Below are positions 10,119-18,241 of a stretch of 64,000 nucleotides of DNA, piece by piece. The notes under the pieces are model-generated. The model was not told the DNA's origin. It saw only the letters and a program-made list of their open reading frames with translations, and did no database searches. Within the stretch, counting starts at the first letter, position 1, and every line of letters begins with the position of its first letter. The DNA is from Roseateles sp. XES5 (GTDB taxonomy: Bacteria; Pseudomonadota; Alphaproteobacteria; Rhizobiales; Rhizobiaceae), in contig NZ_CP084752.1 in the NCBI RefSeq assembly GCF_020535545.1, forward strand, positions 3,962,672 through 4,026,671. Direction: 5' to 3'. Made by a program: the position numbers and the translations under genes.

Positions 10119-10898
10119 TCAGCGGCGCGGGCCGCGCGCCACGCGTTCGATTTCTTCGCGCACCAGCCGCTCGACAAGCGTCGGCAGGTTGTCGTCGAGC
10201 CATTCCTGCAGCATCGGGCGCAGCATATCCTCGGCGATCTCGTCGAAGGAACGGCGCGGGCCGGCATCGATGGCCTCGGCCAGCGCGCCAAAGGACTGCG
10301 CGACGCGTTCGCCGACAGCGGGCGAAACCAGCGCGGCGATATCGCGGCTCACGGGCTCGATGGCCTCGACCGTCTGCGGCGCGGCCTCGATCCCAAGGGG
10401 AGCCGGCTCGATCTTCAGGGGCGTCGGCTCGATCTTTTCGGTCGGCTCGACACGGCCGGCATTGGCGGCCATGCGCGCCGTCACCAGCGGGCTTTCCTCG
10501 CGCTGCACCGGCTCCACGGCAACAGGCTCGCGCTCGATGGCGACAGGCTCGCGCTCGATGGCGTCACGGCTGGCGGTATCGCGGTTGGCGGCGACGTGGC
10601 GTTCGGAGGCGGCGCGCACGCGCGCGGCGACATCCGCCAGCGACAGGGCCGGCTGGGGTTCGCTGCGCGGCAGCGGCTGCACGACGGCGGCGCGCTGTTC
10701 CTCGGCATGAAACTGCTCGACCACGGCGGGATGATCCAGAAGCGTGGGCTGGCTGTCGGTGGTGATGTCGAAGCCTTCGTCGTCCTCGCCCCCATCGGCG
10801 GCAAGATCCGGCAGCGCCTCGTTGTTCTCGATGATCTTGCGGATGGACGCCAGGATTTCATCCATGGACGGTTCACGCGCTACATTTGGCTGAGCCAT
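10119..10898 (-). CDS. popZ: PopZ-family polar organizing protein (DUF2497)
   Basis: Protein of 259 residues with the architecture of alphaproteobacterial PopZ, which forms a cell-pole hub that recruits cell-cycle regulators and the ParB-origin complex. The N-terminal helix (EPSMDEILASIRKIIE, residues 9-24) and the C-terminal DUF2497 block (SFDEIAEDMLRPMLQEWLDD, about 215-234, then LPTLVERLVREEIER) are the conserved ends. They flank a long acidic, proline-rich, low-complexity middle. The middle has a 21-nt tandem duplication at about 10525-10565, giving repeated IEREPVA. Such length variation is expected in the disordered linker. Confidence 0.85.
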   Translation of the reverse strand: MAQPNVAREPSMDEILASIRKIIENNEALPDLAADGGEDDEGFDITTDSQPTLLDHPAVVEQFHAEEQRAAVVQPLPRSEPQPALSLADVAARVRAASERHVAANRDTASRDAIEREPVAIEREPVAVEPVQREESPLVTARMAANAGRVEPTEKIEPTPLKIEPAPLGIEAAPQTVEAIEPVSRDIAALVSPAVGERVAQSFGALAEAIDAGPRRSFDEIAEDMLRPMLQEWLDDNLPTLVERLVREEIERVARGPRR

Positions 10899-11042
10899 TT
10901 CTATCCCCGTTCTCTGCGGCGTCCACGACTTGCCGCAAGAGGCGTGCCGGACATCCCGAAAACCCTAGGCGAGTTCGACGGCGAACTAAATCGCTGCGAA
11001 TCATGTGTCACCAGTGATGCACAGATTTGTTTACCCTGCCAA

Positions 11043-11101
11043 GGGCGAGGTCTTGGGGGCGAGGTCTGGGGAGCGAGGCCTGGGGGGCCGAGGTCTGGGA
11101 G
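11043..11101. repeat. G-rich imperfect tandem repeat
   Basis: Four degenerate copies of a roughly 14-15-nt unit resembling GCGAGGTCTGGGG lie in the gap between the pcm terminator and popZ. The plus strand carries five runs of three or more G, so a G-quadruplex is possible. No coding function is evident. Confidence 0.5.
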
Positions 11102-11128
11102 TGCAAGCTACGAGGGCCTGCGGAAACG

Positions 11129-11154
11129 AAAAGGCCCGCCGCAAGCGACGGGCC
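11129..11154 (-). terminator. Terminator downstream of pcm
   Basis: On the minus strand GGCCCGTCGC pairs with GGCGGGCC-type sequence (one wobble) and is followed by TTTTCG. It lies about 30 nt beyond the pcm stop. Confidence 0.75.
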
Positions 11155-11181
11155 TCATGAAATCCTGCACGGCAGGCCGTC

Positions 11182-11835
11182 TCAGAAGACGAATTCCTTG
11201 GCCTTGCGGAAGCCCGGCAGCGGCTTGACCGCCGTGTTGAAGGCGCTGCGCTCGGCGACGCGGCCGCTTTCCTTGATGTAGAGGCGAGCCTGCGCGGCAT
11301 TGCCGTAGCCTTCGACGACGACGAGACGTCCGCCGTCGCGCAGCTGCGCGAACAGCGCGTCCGGCACGAATTCGACGGCGCCGTGCACGAAGACCACGTC
11401 ATAGGGCGCTTCCGGGGCATAGCCGGCTTCGAGACCGCCGGTGACGACGGCGACATTGTCATAGCCGAGGCGGGCGAGCGTTTCCGTCGCGCTTGCGGCA
11501 AGGTCCGCATCGCTTTCCAGCGCCACGACAGAGCTGCCGAGCAGCGAGAGGACCGCCGAGGCGTAACCGGTGCCGCAGCCGACTTCCAGCACCACATCGC
11601 TCGGCGCGATCTCGGCGAGCTGGACGAGCTTGGCGAGCGGCGACGGCTCCATGATGTAGCGGCCGGGCGAAACCTGGGTGTCATTGTCGATATAGGCGAG
11701 CGGCTTGACGGCCGCAGGCACGAATTCCTCGCGCGCGACGGTCAGGAAGGCGTCGAGCACCTCAAGCGCCGTCACATCCGTCGTACGGATCTGGTTGTCC
11801 ACCATCTTCGTGCGCGCTGCTTTGTAGTCAATCAT
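11182..11835 (-). CDS. pcm: Protein-L-isoaspartate O-methyltransferase
   Basis: SAM-dependent methyltransferase of 217 residues that repairs isoaspartyl damage in proteins. The SAM-binding motif I is clear (LEVGCGTGYASAVL, about residues 79-92). It is preceded by the substrate-side segment QVSPGRYIMEPSPLAKLVQ, a rhizobial form of the family's GQTIS region. The length matches the family. It has its own terminator. In S. meliloti, as I recall it, tolC lies between pcm and valS; here popZ follows pcm directly, with no outer-membrane efflux gene in the gap. Confidence 0.88.
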   Translation of the reverse strand: MIDYKAARTKMVDNQIRTTDVTALEVLDAFLTVAREEFVPAAVKPLAYIDNDTQVSPGRYIMEPSPLAKLVQLAEIAPSDVVLEVGCGTGYASAVLSLLGSSVVALESDADLAASATETLARLGYDNVAVVTGGLEAGYAPEAPYDVVFVHGAVEFVPDALFAQLRDGGRLVVVEGYGNAAQARLYIKESGRVAERSAFNTAVKPLPGFRKAKEFVF

Positions 11836-12155
11836 CTCTAGCCCTTGGAGTAAGACGGCGAAGACCGGCGCAAAGGCCCGGCCATGCCGGATGCGTCGCT
11901 TCCTCTTAGTGCGGTTTCGGGGCGGGTGTCCATAGGCGGCGACCGCTTGCGCGCAAAAACCGCGCGCGATGGCGGCAGCGGCGCGTGGCAGGTCTGCCCG
12001 GACGTTATCATGAATAAAATACTCAACATATTATTGCCTGCCGCGCGCAAAATGTCGTATGGAACAGTCAGGTTTTAGGGTCGCTTTGCACCCGCGCCAT
12101 GCCCGCCGTCCGAAACGGGCACCGTTTGAACTGACACATGCAAGAGGACTACACC
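11836..12155. other. Divergent promoter region between pcm and exbB
   Basis: About 320 nt holding the start regions of both genes. The part at 12000-12060 is AT-rich and contains the TGA-N9-TCA iron box described separately. No gene was recognised. Confidence 0.5.
12011..12025. promoter_or_regulatory. Candidate RirA iron-responsive operator (IRO box)
   Basis: TGAATAAAATACTCA matches TGA-N9-TCA, the iron-responsive operator bound by RirA in rhizobia. It lies in an AT-rich stretch 131 nt upstream of the proposed exbB start, consistent with repression of TonB-system energisers when iron is plentiful. The six fixed bases alone are weak statistical evidence; position and context raise the likelihood. 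Confidence 0.6.
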
Positions 12156-13220
12156 GTGCCGAAACGGTTTCGACTGCTCTCCGCGATCATCCTGATGGCG
12201 CTCGCCGCCCCGCACGCCGTTCTGGCCCAGGCCGAGACGCCTTCGACCCAGACGGAAGCCGGCCAATCGACCGGCACCGCCACGGGCTCCGGCACGGACA
12301 GCGGTGCGGCCGCGACGACCGGCACGACGACGGAAACGACCGCGCGTCCCACGGCGGGCGATGGCACCGCGAACACCACAGCCACCTCTTCCGCAGAAAC
12401 CGAGGCGACGCCGGACGGTGAAGCGGCAACCGAGCTCGATGCGCTGGACGACGGCGTGCCCGCCGGCGACGAACGTCAGGCCGGCCTGCCGCACGACCTG
12501 TCCCCCTGGGGCATGTTCATGGCGGCCGACATCGTCGTGAAGGGCGTGATGATGGGTCTTGCCTTCGCCTCCGTCGTCACCTGGACGGTGCTGCTCGTCA
12601 AGATCGCCGAACTCGGCGCCGCCCAGCGTTCGGTCGGCCAGGCCGTGCGCCGGCTTTCGGCCGCACGCGGCCTTGAGGACGGCGAACAGGCGCTTGGCCG
12701 TAACCGCGGCGTCGCCGCGCGCATGACGGCCGCGGCCCGCGAGGAAATGGCCGTCTCAGAACCCGTGCTCGACCATGTCTCGGATGGCGGCGTGAAGGAG
12801 CGCATCGCCTCCCGCCTCACCCGCATGGAGGTGCATGCCGGCCGCCGCATCGCCAAGGGCACCGGGCTTCTCGCCACCATCGGCTCCACCGCGCCCTTCG
12901 TCGGCCTGTTCGGAACGGTCTGGGGCATCATGAACTCGTTCATCGGCATCTCGAAGGCGCAGACGACGAACCTTGCCATCGTCGCGCCCGGCATTGCCGA
13001 GGCGCTGCTCGCCACCGCCATCGGCCTCGTCGCCGCTATCCCGGCCGTGGTGATCTACAACTTCCTCGCCCGCGCCATCACCGGCTACCGCCAGAAGCTC
13101 GCCGATGCCTCGGCGGCCATCGAGCGCCTCGCCAGCCGCGACCTCGACATGCGCCGCGCCCAGCGTCAGCCCGCCTACCGGCACGAGCGCGCCGCCGGCT
13201 CCGTCGTAAAGATCGGGTGA
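12156..13220 (+). CDS. exbB: TonB-system energiser ExbB (MotA/TolQ/ExbB proton channel)
   Basis: Inner-membrane proton-channel subunit that, with ExbD, energises TonB-dependent uptake of siderophores and haem. I chose the GTG at 12156 because AAGAGGA lies 7 nt upstream; the in-frame ATG at 12138 would swallow this ribosome site. From GTG the product is 354 residues: signal peptide (about 1-24), a Thr/Ala-rich periplasmic stretch to about residue 110, then three TM segments. The family core [20 protein letters not shown] and the segment [20 protein letters not shown] are intact. It precedes exbD by 3 nt. Confidence 0.92.
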   Translation: MPKRFRLLSAIILMALAAPHAVLAQAETPSTQTEAGQSTGTATGSGTDSGAAATTGTTTETTARPTAGDGTANTTATSSAETEATPDGEAATELDALDDGVPAGDERQAGLPHDLSPWGMFMAADIVVKGVMMGLAFASVVTWTVLLVKIAELGAAQRSVGQAVRRLSAARGLEDGEQALGRNRGVAARMTAAAREEMAVSEPVLDHVSDGGVKERIASRLTRMEVHAGRRIAKGTGLLATIGSTAPFVGLFGTVWGIMNSFIGISKAQTTNLAIVAPGIAEALLATAIGLVAAIPAVVIYNFLARAITGYRQKLADASAAIERLASRDLDMRRAQRQPAYRHERAAGSVVKIG

Positions 13221-13223
13221 CGC

Positions 13224-13652
13224 ATGGCAGGCAAGATCAAGGAAGGCGGCGGCGACGACCTGGAGGAGAACAGCGAGATCAACGTGACGCCGTTCATCGA
13301 CGTCATGCTGGTCCTGCTCATCATCTTCATGGTGGCGGCGCCCCTTGCGACCGTCGACATCAATGTCGACCTGCCCTCCTCCGTCGCCCAGCCGACGAAG
13401 CGCGAGGACAAGCCGGTCTTCATGACGCTGAAGAAGGACCTGACGGTCTCCGTCGGCAACGGCGCCATCGCCCGCGACAATTTCGGCCCCGAGCTCGATG
13501 CCGTGACGGAAGGCAACAAGGACACCCGCATCCTGCTGCGCGCCGACAAGGCGGTGGATTACGGCAACGTCATGGACGTGATGAACCTCCTGCGCGGCGC
13601 CGGCTATGCCAAGATCGCCCTTGTCGGTCTGGAAGGCGCCCCGGCGCAGTGA
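13224..13652 (+). CDS. exbD: TonB-system accessory protein ExbD
   Basis: ExbD/TolR-family protein of 142 residues with one N-terminal TM helix (about residues 24-44) and a periplasmic domain. The conserved [19 protein letters not shown] carries the proton-coupling Asp. It is translated right behind exbB. No tonB follows within the next several kilobases, so TonB must be encoded elsewhere. Confidence 0.93.
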   Translation: MAGKIKEGGGDDLEENSEINVTPFIDVMLVLLIIFMVAAPLATVDINVDLPSSVAQPTKREDKPVFMTLKKDLTVSVGNGAIARDNFGPELDAVTEGNKDTRILLRADKAVDYGNVMDVMNLLRGAGYAKIALVGLEGAPAQ

Positions 13653-13695
13653 CGGCAGACAGCTGCGCCAACCGGCCTTCGCCGCGCCCCGGCCA

Positions 13696-13803
13696 TCACT
13701 GAATGATGCAGGTACCCGGCCATTCATTGCATGGCCGGCCGGCGCAATTCACCAGTGAGAGGCCGGCTGCCAGAATGCAGGCGATGGCGATGAACTTGCT
13801 CAT
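13696..13803 (-). CDS. Very small secreted/lipoprotein-like peptide (35 aa)
   Basis: A 35-codon frame whose ATG at 13803 is preceded by AAGGAGAG with a 6-nt spacer, an excellent ribosome site. The peptide starts [20 protein letters not shown], a basic then hydrophobic signal followed by Cys at residue 20, and ends [16 protein letters not shown]. The Cys fits a lipobox position, although Asn at -1 is unusual. Three cysteines in the final 16 residues are notable. It is convergent with exbD. I do not recognise the family. Confidence 0.5.
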   Translation of the reverse strand: MSKFIAIACILAAGLSLVNCAGRPCNEWPGTCIIQ

Positions 13804-13879
13804 GGGGCGCTCTCTCCTTTGTCCGTGTGTTCGCGTGAGGCATCACGCGAATGCGGTCAGCGGTCTTCCGGCCGAGGGC

Positions 13880-14032
13880 CTACAAACATATCCAATACAG
13901 CACCAAGGCACAGAGCATTGCCACAAGTGCGATGAAAATGCGCTCCAGCCACCGCACGAACGTCGTCTTGGAAGGATTACCCGATAAGGCATTGCTCAAA
14001 ACGTCCCCCAGAATCTGAAGCAAGCCGTCCAC
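13880..14032 (-). CDS. Small membrane protein (about 50 aa), hypothetical
   Basis: The frame ends in WLERIFIALVAMLCALVLYW, a convincing C-terminal TM helix after a short amphipathic region (VDGLLQILGDVLSNALS). The start is uncertain: GTG at 14032 has GGAGG about 11 nt upstream, while the frame is open as far as a TTG at 14131. No family was recognised. It could be spurious, but the hydrophobic helix and moderate base composition favour a real gene. Confidence 0.35.
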   Translation of the reverse strand: MDGLLQILGDVLSNALSGNPSKTTFVRWLERIFIALVAMLCALVLYWICL

Positions 14033-14397
14033 CGTGTGGGCACCCTCCGATTTCGTACAGCCTGCCCGCAATGACCGAATGGAAACAACCGCTCTGAACG
14101 CGCCATCGCCTTGGTATTGAAACGGGCTCAACCCGCCGAATGTGGTTGGGTCTCATCGAGAATCAAGAGACGGCCTGACAGCACGAACGGGCATCTGCCG
14201 TGGTCACAATAAGGCTGCGGCGGGCGCTCGCCGGAGAAACCGGGTCTCTCTCCACATCGCTGGGGAAAAGATCGTGGGACAATCCCCGCAACGGCTGTTC
14301 AGGACAAAAAAAGCAGCAAGTTCAGAATCTAGGGTCTTGCACCCTGCCGGAATTCGTTCTAAACGCCCGGCACCACACGCTTTATAGCAAACCGGAT
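14033..14397. other. Non-coding stretch before tRNA-Cys
   Basis: About 365 nt with no supported gene. It is less GC-rich than the flanking core and contains A-rich patches near 14300. It presumably includes the tRNA promoter. Confidence 0.4.
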
Positions 14398-14471
14398 GGC
14401 CTCGTGGCGGAGTGGTGACGCAGAGGACTGCAAATCCTTGCACCCGAGTTCGATTCTCGGCGAGGCCTCCA
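14398..14471 (+). tRNA. tRNA-Cys (GCA)
   Basis: A complete cloverleaf can be drawn. The acceptor stem GGCCTCG pairs with CGAGGCC, the anticodon stem GAGGA pairs with TCCTT around loop CTGCAAA (anticodon GCA at 14430-14432), and the T arm contains GTTCGATTC. The discriminator T and CCA are encoded at 14468-14471. Confidence 0.96.
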
Positions 14472-15029
14472 ATTTTTCCCAATCATTACAGCAATTTAAC
14501 CCCTCAGGGGTCCCTGCCCGCCAGGTCGTTGCACTGCACAATGCGACAAGCCTTTGCGGGCCTTTCTGGCGCGGATAAAGCAGATCTTCCTGAATTTCGC
14601 GAAGGCTCCGGCGCGATGGGATGCGCAGCTTGATGCATGGGCCAGATATCGCTCGACGCGATGTGTGGCGGTCATCAGAAACCATTCCGTATAACCTGCC
14701 TCCACCGATGGTCAGCCTGTGGCCGGCGCATCTCGCCCGGTGACGGCGATGACCAGATACCAGCGAGTCGGCAAATGCCGTGCGCTCGTTCCTCGATGAT
14801 GGTCTTGTTTTCGCCCCTACCCGCGATAACTTCCTCAGACCAGACGAGCGGCCCCGACATCTTCCGCTTCGAAATTGCCCAATCACATTTTTTTTGACCG
14901 CCGATTAGGACGTGCACAATTCATTTATCATGTTAATCATGCTCCTGTCGGAGCGTCGAGGTCACAAGACCGAACGCTTGCCTGTTCGAGGAGGAACAGG
15001 CGCCGCCAGACCATTCGAGGAGGAAGAGA
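14472..15029. other. Non-coding region between tRNA-Cys and the TRAP operon
   Basis: 558 nt without a supported gene. A short palindrome (ACCCCTCAGGGGT, 14509-14521) follows the tRNA. The last 150 nt are AT-rich and should contain the TRAP promoter. Open frames here have no ribosome site and look like chance. Gene remnants at a tRNA integration site are possible, but I recognise none. Confidence 0.4.
14929..14941. promoter_or_regulatory. Candidate operator of the TRAP operon
   Basis: CATGTTAATCATG is an inverted repeat (CATG arms around TTAAT) in the AT-rich leader, 89 nt before dctP. It resembles small-regulator operators such as GntR-type sites, but no regulator gene is adjacent. This is a weak inference. 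Confidence 0.25.
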
Positions 15030-16085
15030 ATGGAATTCACCAGGCGTACATTCATTGCCGGCGTGGGGACTGCACTGGCCGCCCCGGCCATCCTGAAATC
15101 CACGAGCGCGCGCGCTCAGGACGCCGTGACGCTGCGGCTGCATCATTTCCTGCCGCCGGCGGCCAATGTCCACCAGCACCTCCTGATGCCCTGGGCCAAG
15201 GCGCTGGACGAGCAGAGCGGCGGCAAGCTGAAGGTCGAGATATTCCCCGCCATGCAGCTCGGTGGCAAGCCGCCGCAGCTTTACGATCAGGCGGTCAACG
15301 GCGTCGTCGATATCGTCTGGACCCTGCCCGGCAGCACGCCCGGCCGTTTCCCCGCAACGGAAGTCTTCGAACTGCCGTTCATCGCCGCGCAGAAGGGCGC
15401 CGTGAACGCGCCGGCCTGCGAGGATTATTCCCAGGCTCATGTCGCGCCCGGCGTGACCGACACCAAGCTCCTCTGCTTCTGGGCGCATGACAGCGGCCTG
15501 ATCCACACCAACACCGAGATCAAGACGAAGGAAGACCTTGCGGGGCTGAAGCTGCGCAACCCGACGCGTCTTGCTGGCGAAGCGCTGGCGGCGCTCGGCG
15601 CGACCTCGGTCGGCATGCCGACCCCGCAGATTCCCGAGGCCCTGGCGCAACGCGCCATCGACGGCTGCGTCGTGCCCTGGGAGGTGGTGCCCTCGCTGAA
15701 GATCGACGAGCTGACCTCCTACCATCTCGAAATTCCAGGCACCCCGACGCTCTATACCGCGACCTTCTTCCTGGCGATGAACACGGCGCGATACGAGGGG
15801 CTTGCCCCCGAACTGCGCGGGATCCTCGACCGCAACAGCGGCCTCGCCTTCGCAAAGGCCGCCGGCGACATGTGGGACAGGATCGGTGCCGAGGTGCGCG
15901 CCAAGGTCGAGGCCAGCGGGAAGAACAAGGTCACCACGATCAGCGAAGAGGAAAAGGCGCGCTGGGTGGAAGCCACCGCGCCGGTTCGCGATACATGGGT
16001 TGCCGACATGAAGGCCAAGGGCCTCGACGGCGAGGCGCTCATCAAGGCGGCGCAGGACGCGATCCAGAAATACACCAAGGCCTGA
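15030..16085 (+). CDS. dctP: TRAP transporter substrate-binding protein (DctP family)
   Basis: Periplasmic receptor of 351 residues for a tripartite ATP-independent transporter. The N-terminus has a twin-arginine-like signal (FTRRTFIAG, with processing near ARAQ at about residue 30). The mature protein has the DctP landmarks: HFLPPAANVHQHLLMPWAK, and the segment around KEDLAGLKLRNPTRL, where the family Arg binds the substrate carboxylate. An AGGAGGAAGAG ribosome site precedes the ATG. It is first in a dctP-dctQ-dctM operon. The substrate is probably an organic acid but cannot be specified. Confidence 0.92.
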   Translation: MEFTRRTFIAGVGTALAAPAILKSTSARAQDAVTLRLHHFLPPAANVHQHLLMPWAKALDEQSGGKLKVEIFPAMQLGGKPPQLYDQAVNGVVDIVWTLPGSTPGRFPATEVFELPFIAAQKGAVNAPACEDYSQAHVAPGVTDTKLLCFWAHDSGLIHTNTEIKTKEDLAGLKLRNPTRLAGEALAALGATSVGMPTPQIPEALAQRAIDGCVVPWEVVPSLKIDELTSYHLEIPGTPTLYTATFFLAMNTARYEGLAPELRGILDRNSGLAFAKAAGDMWDRIGAEVRAKVEASGKNKVTTISEEEKARWVEATAPVRDTWVADMKAKGLDGEALIKAAQDAIQKYTKA

Positions 16086-16149
16086 CCGGGCAGCCGGGAC
16101 GGCGCTCCGCCGTCTCGGCGCATCCTCCACGATCGCGACGGAGCCTTTC

Positions 16150-16644
16150 ATGGAAAAGGTCGAACACGCCCGGGTCGGCCGGGTCGAGCGGCTGGCCGGC
16201 CTCATGGCCATCGCCGGCGGCATCCTCATCTGCTTTGCGGCCGTGCTGGTGACGATCAGCGTCGCCGGACGCCGGCTGTTCAACAAGCCCATCCCCGGCG
16301 ACTATGAAATGGTCGAGATCAGCGTCGGCGTCGCGGTCTTCGCCTTCCTGGCCTATACGGCGGCCAAGAGCGGCCATATCGCCGTCGATACCTTCACGCT
16401 CAAGCTGCGCCCGCGGGTGAATGCCGTCATCGACGGCTTCTGGGATCTTGTGCTGGCGGCCTTCCTCGGCTTCTTCTCGTGGGGGCTTCTTGCCGGCGGC
16501 CTCAACGCGCGCGCCTATGGCGAGACGTTGATCCAGCTCGCCTGGCCGATCTGGCCCGTCTATATCACCTGTTCGCTTCTTGCGGCGCTTGCCTGCCTCG
16601 TCACCCTCGCGGTCGCCCTTCGCAAGATCAGAGGCCGTCCATGA
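16150..16644 (+). CDS. dctQ: TRAP transporter small permease (DctQ family)
   Basis: Four-helix inner-membrane subunit of 164 residues. The family pattern is seen in RRLFNKPIPGDYEMVEISVGVAVF, with the Gly-Asp-Tyr-Glu stretch at the end of TM1-TM2. It lies 64 nt after dctP. Its stop overlaps the dctM start in ATGA, so the two permease subunits are translationally coupled. Confidence 0.9.
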   Translation: MEKVEHARVGRVERLAGLMAIAGGILICFAAVLVTISVAGRRLFNKPIPGDYEMVEISVGVAVFAFLAYTAAKSGHIAVDTFTLKLRPRVNAVIDGFWDLVLAAFLGFFSWGLLAGGLNARAYGETLIQLAWPIWPVYITCSLLAALACLVTLAVALRKIRGRP

Positions 16645-18083
16645 GCGGTTTTACGATTGCCCTTCTCGGCTTCGGCGCCATGCTGCTGCTGATCGCCGCG
16701 CGCATGCCCATCGCGCTTGCCATGCTTGTGGTGGGCGCGGCCGGCTATGCCTGGCTCTCCAGCCCCCATGCACTGATCTACTATCTGCAGACCAACGCCT
16801 ATAGCCAGTTCGCCAGCTACACACTGTCGGTCATCCCGCTGTTCGTGCTGATGGGGGCGCTGGCGGAGCGCTCCGGCATCGCTGCGACGCTTCTTCGCGC
16901 GGCGGAACACAGCCTTTCACGCCTACGAGGCGGCATGCCGATGGCGGTCATCGTCGCCTGCGCCGGTTTCGGCGCGATCTGCGGCTCGTCGGTCGCCACC
17001 ACGGCGACCTTCGGGCGGGCGGCGCTGCCGGAACTGCGCCGGGCGAAGGTGGATCCGGGTTTCGGCACCGGCACGATCGCGGCCGGCGGCACGCTCGGCA
17101 TCCTCATTCCGCCGTCGGTGATCCTGGTGATCTACGCCATCACCGCCGAACAGAACATCGCCAAGCTCTTCCAGGCCGCGCTCATCCCCGGCCTGCTGGC
17201 CGCCGCCTTCTATATCCTTGCGATCGCCGTCGCCGTGCGCCGCAATCCGGACCTTGCGCCGCCGGTCGACTTCACCCCACCGGCCGCCACCCGGCGCCCG
17301 GTCTGGGCGCGCCCGGCCGGCGCCGTGCTTTTCCTCCTTGCCGCCGGCGCCTGGCTTGCAGGCTCTCTCGGCGCGGTCGGCGGCGTCCTGCTGGCGATCC
17401 TCGGCCTGCTCCTGCTGTTTGCCGATTTCGCCGTCATTCCGGCGGCGGGTATCGCGGTTGTCGTCGTCGGCGGCATCTATGGCCAGGTCTTCACGCCGAC
17501 CGAGGGCGCGGCCGTCGGCGCGGCCATCATGCTGGCCGTCGGGGCGATGCAAGGAACTCTCAATCTTGACGATATCAAGCAGAGCTTCCTCCAGACGGCC
17601 GAGACGACCGGCATGATCTTCCTGATCCTGCTCGGCGCAGAAGTGTTCGGCGCGTTCCTCGCCCTCACCCAGATGCCGATGACGCTTGCCGCGATGATCG
17701 GCGAATCCGCCCTGCCGCCCTATGCCGTCATCTGCGGCATGATGCTGGCCTATATCGTGCTCGGCGCGGTGATGGATGAACTGGCCATGATCCTCCTGAC
17801 CCTGCCGGTCTTCATCCCCGTCGTGCTGTCGCTCGATTTCGGCATGCCGACAGAAGACGTCGCGATCTGGTTCGGCATCCTGGTGCTCGTCGTCGTCGGC
17901 ATCGGCCTCACCGCGCCGCCGATCGGCCTCAACGTCTTCATCATCAACAAGATCGCCCGCGACGTGCCGATCCTCAGCACCTATCGCGGCGTGCTGCCCT
18001 TCGTCGCCGCGGATTTCATCCGTCTCGCCATTCTCCTCATCTTTCCCGCGCTCTCGCTCTGGCTGGTGCATCTTCTGAACTAG
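16641..18083 (+). CDS. dctM: TRAP transporter large permease (DctM family), with extra TM insert
   Basis: Large membrane subunit that catalyses sodium-driven substrate import. I chose the ATG at 16641, inside the ATGA overlap with dctQ. The product is 480 residues, longer than the usual roughly 425-430. Family motifs are present: GTLGILIPPSVILVIYAI, GQVFTPTEGAAVGA and the C-terminal GLTAPPIGLNVF. Between NPDLAPPV (about residue 210) and GQVFTPTEGA (about 281) there is a strongly hydrophobic stretch of 50-60 residues that looks like two additional helices. This makes it a somewhat unusual DctM. Confidence 0.9.
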   Translation: MSGFTIALLGFGAMLLLIAARMPIALAMLVVGAAGYAWLSSPHALIYYLQTNAYSQFASYTLSVIPLFVLMGALAERSGIAATLLRAAEHSLSRLRGGMPMAVIVACAGFGAICGSSVATTATFGRAALPELRRAKVDPGFGTGTIAAGGTLGILIPPSVILVIYAITAEQNIAKLFQAALIPGLLAAAFYILAIAVAVRRNPDLAPPVDFTPPAATRRPVWARPAGAVLFLLAAGAWLAGSLGAVGGVLLAILGLLLLFADFAVIPAAGIAVVVVGGIYGQVFTPTEGAAVGAAIMLAVGAMQGTLNLDDIKQSFLQTAETTGMIFLILLGAEVFGAFLALTQMPMTLAAMIGESALPPYAVICGMMLAYIVLGAVMDELAMILLTLPVFIPVVLSLDFGMPTEDVAIWFGILVLVVVGIGLTAPPIGLNVFIINKIARDVPILSTYRGVLPFVAADFIRLAILLIFPALSLWLVHLLN

Positions 18084-18120
18084 CGCATGGCGAAGACGCT
18101 CAGAATTTTCGGAAGGCCGG

Positions 18121-18143
18121 CGCGAAGCGGACAACGCTTCGCG
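18121..18143. repeat. Perfect hairpin downstream of dctM
   Basis: CGCGAAGCG and CGCTTCGCG form a 9-bp stem around GACAA, 38 nt after the dctM stop. There is no T tract, so it may stabilise the mRNA end rather than terminate transcription. Confidence 0.45.
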
Positions 18144-18241
18144 ACCGTTGCGGCCGGATGGGAGACTAAAGTCGCGGCGCGCCCTTGACCCTGCCGGAAA
18201 TACCCTGCTCGATAGGCCCAATACATTTTAAGGTGCTCATC

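Noticed and set aside
7032..11228. A 1398-codon open frame on the plus strand antisense to valS and popZ
   Set aside because: It has no recognisable domain and its composition mirrors the genuine valS and popZ frames. Long antisense frames are expected in GC-rich DNA.
14472..15029. Short open frames on both strands between tRNA-Cys and dctP
   Set aside because: None has a ribosome site, signal peptide or recognisable domain; their residue composition looks random.
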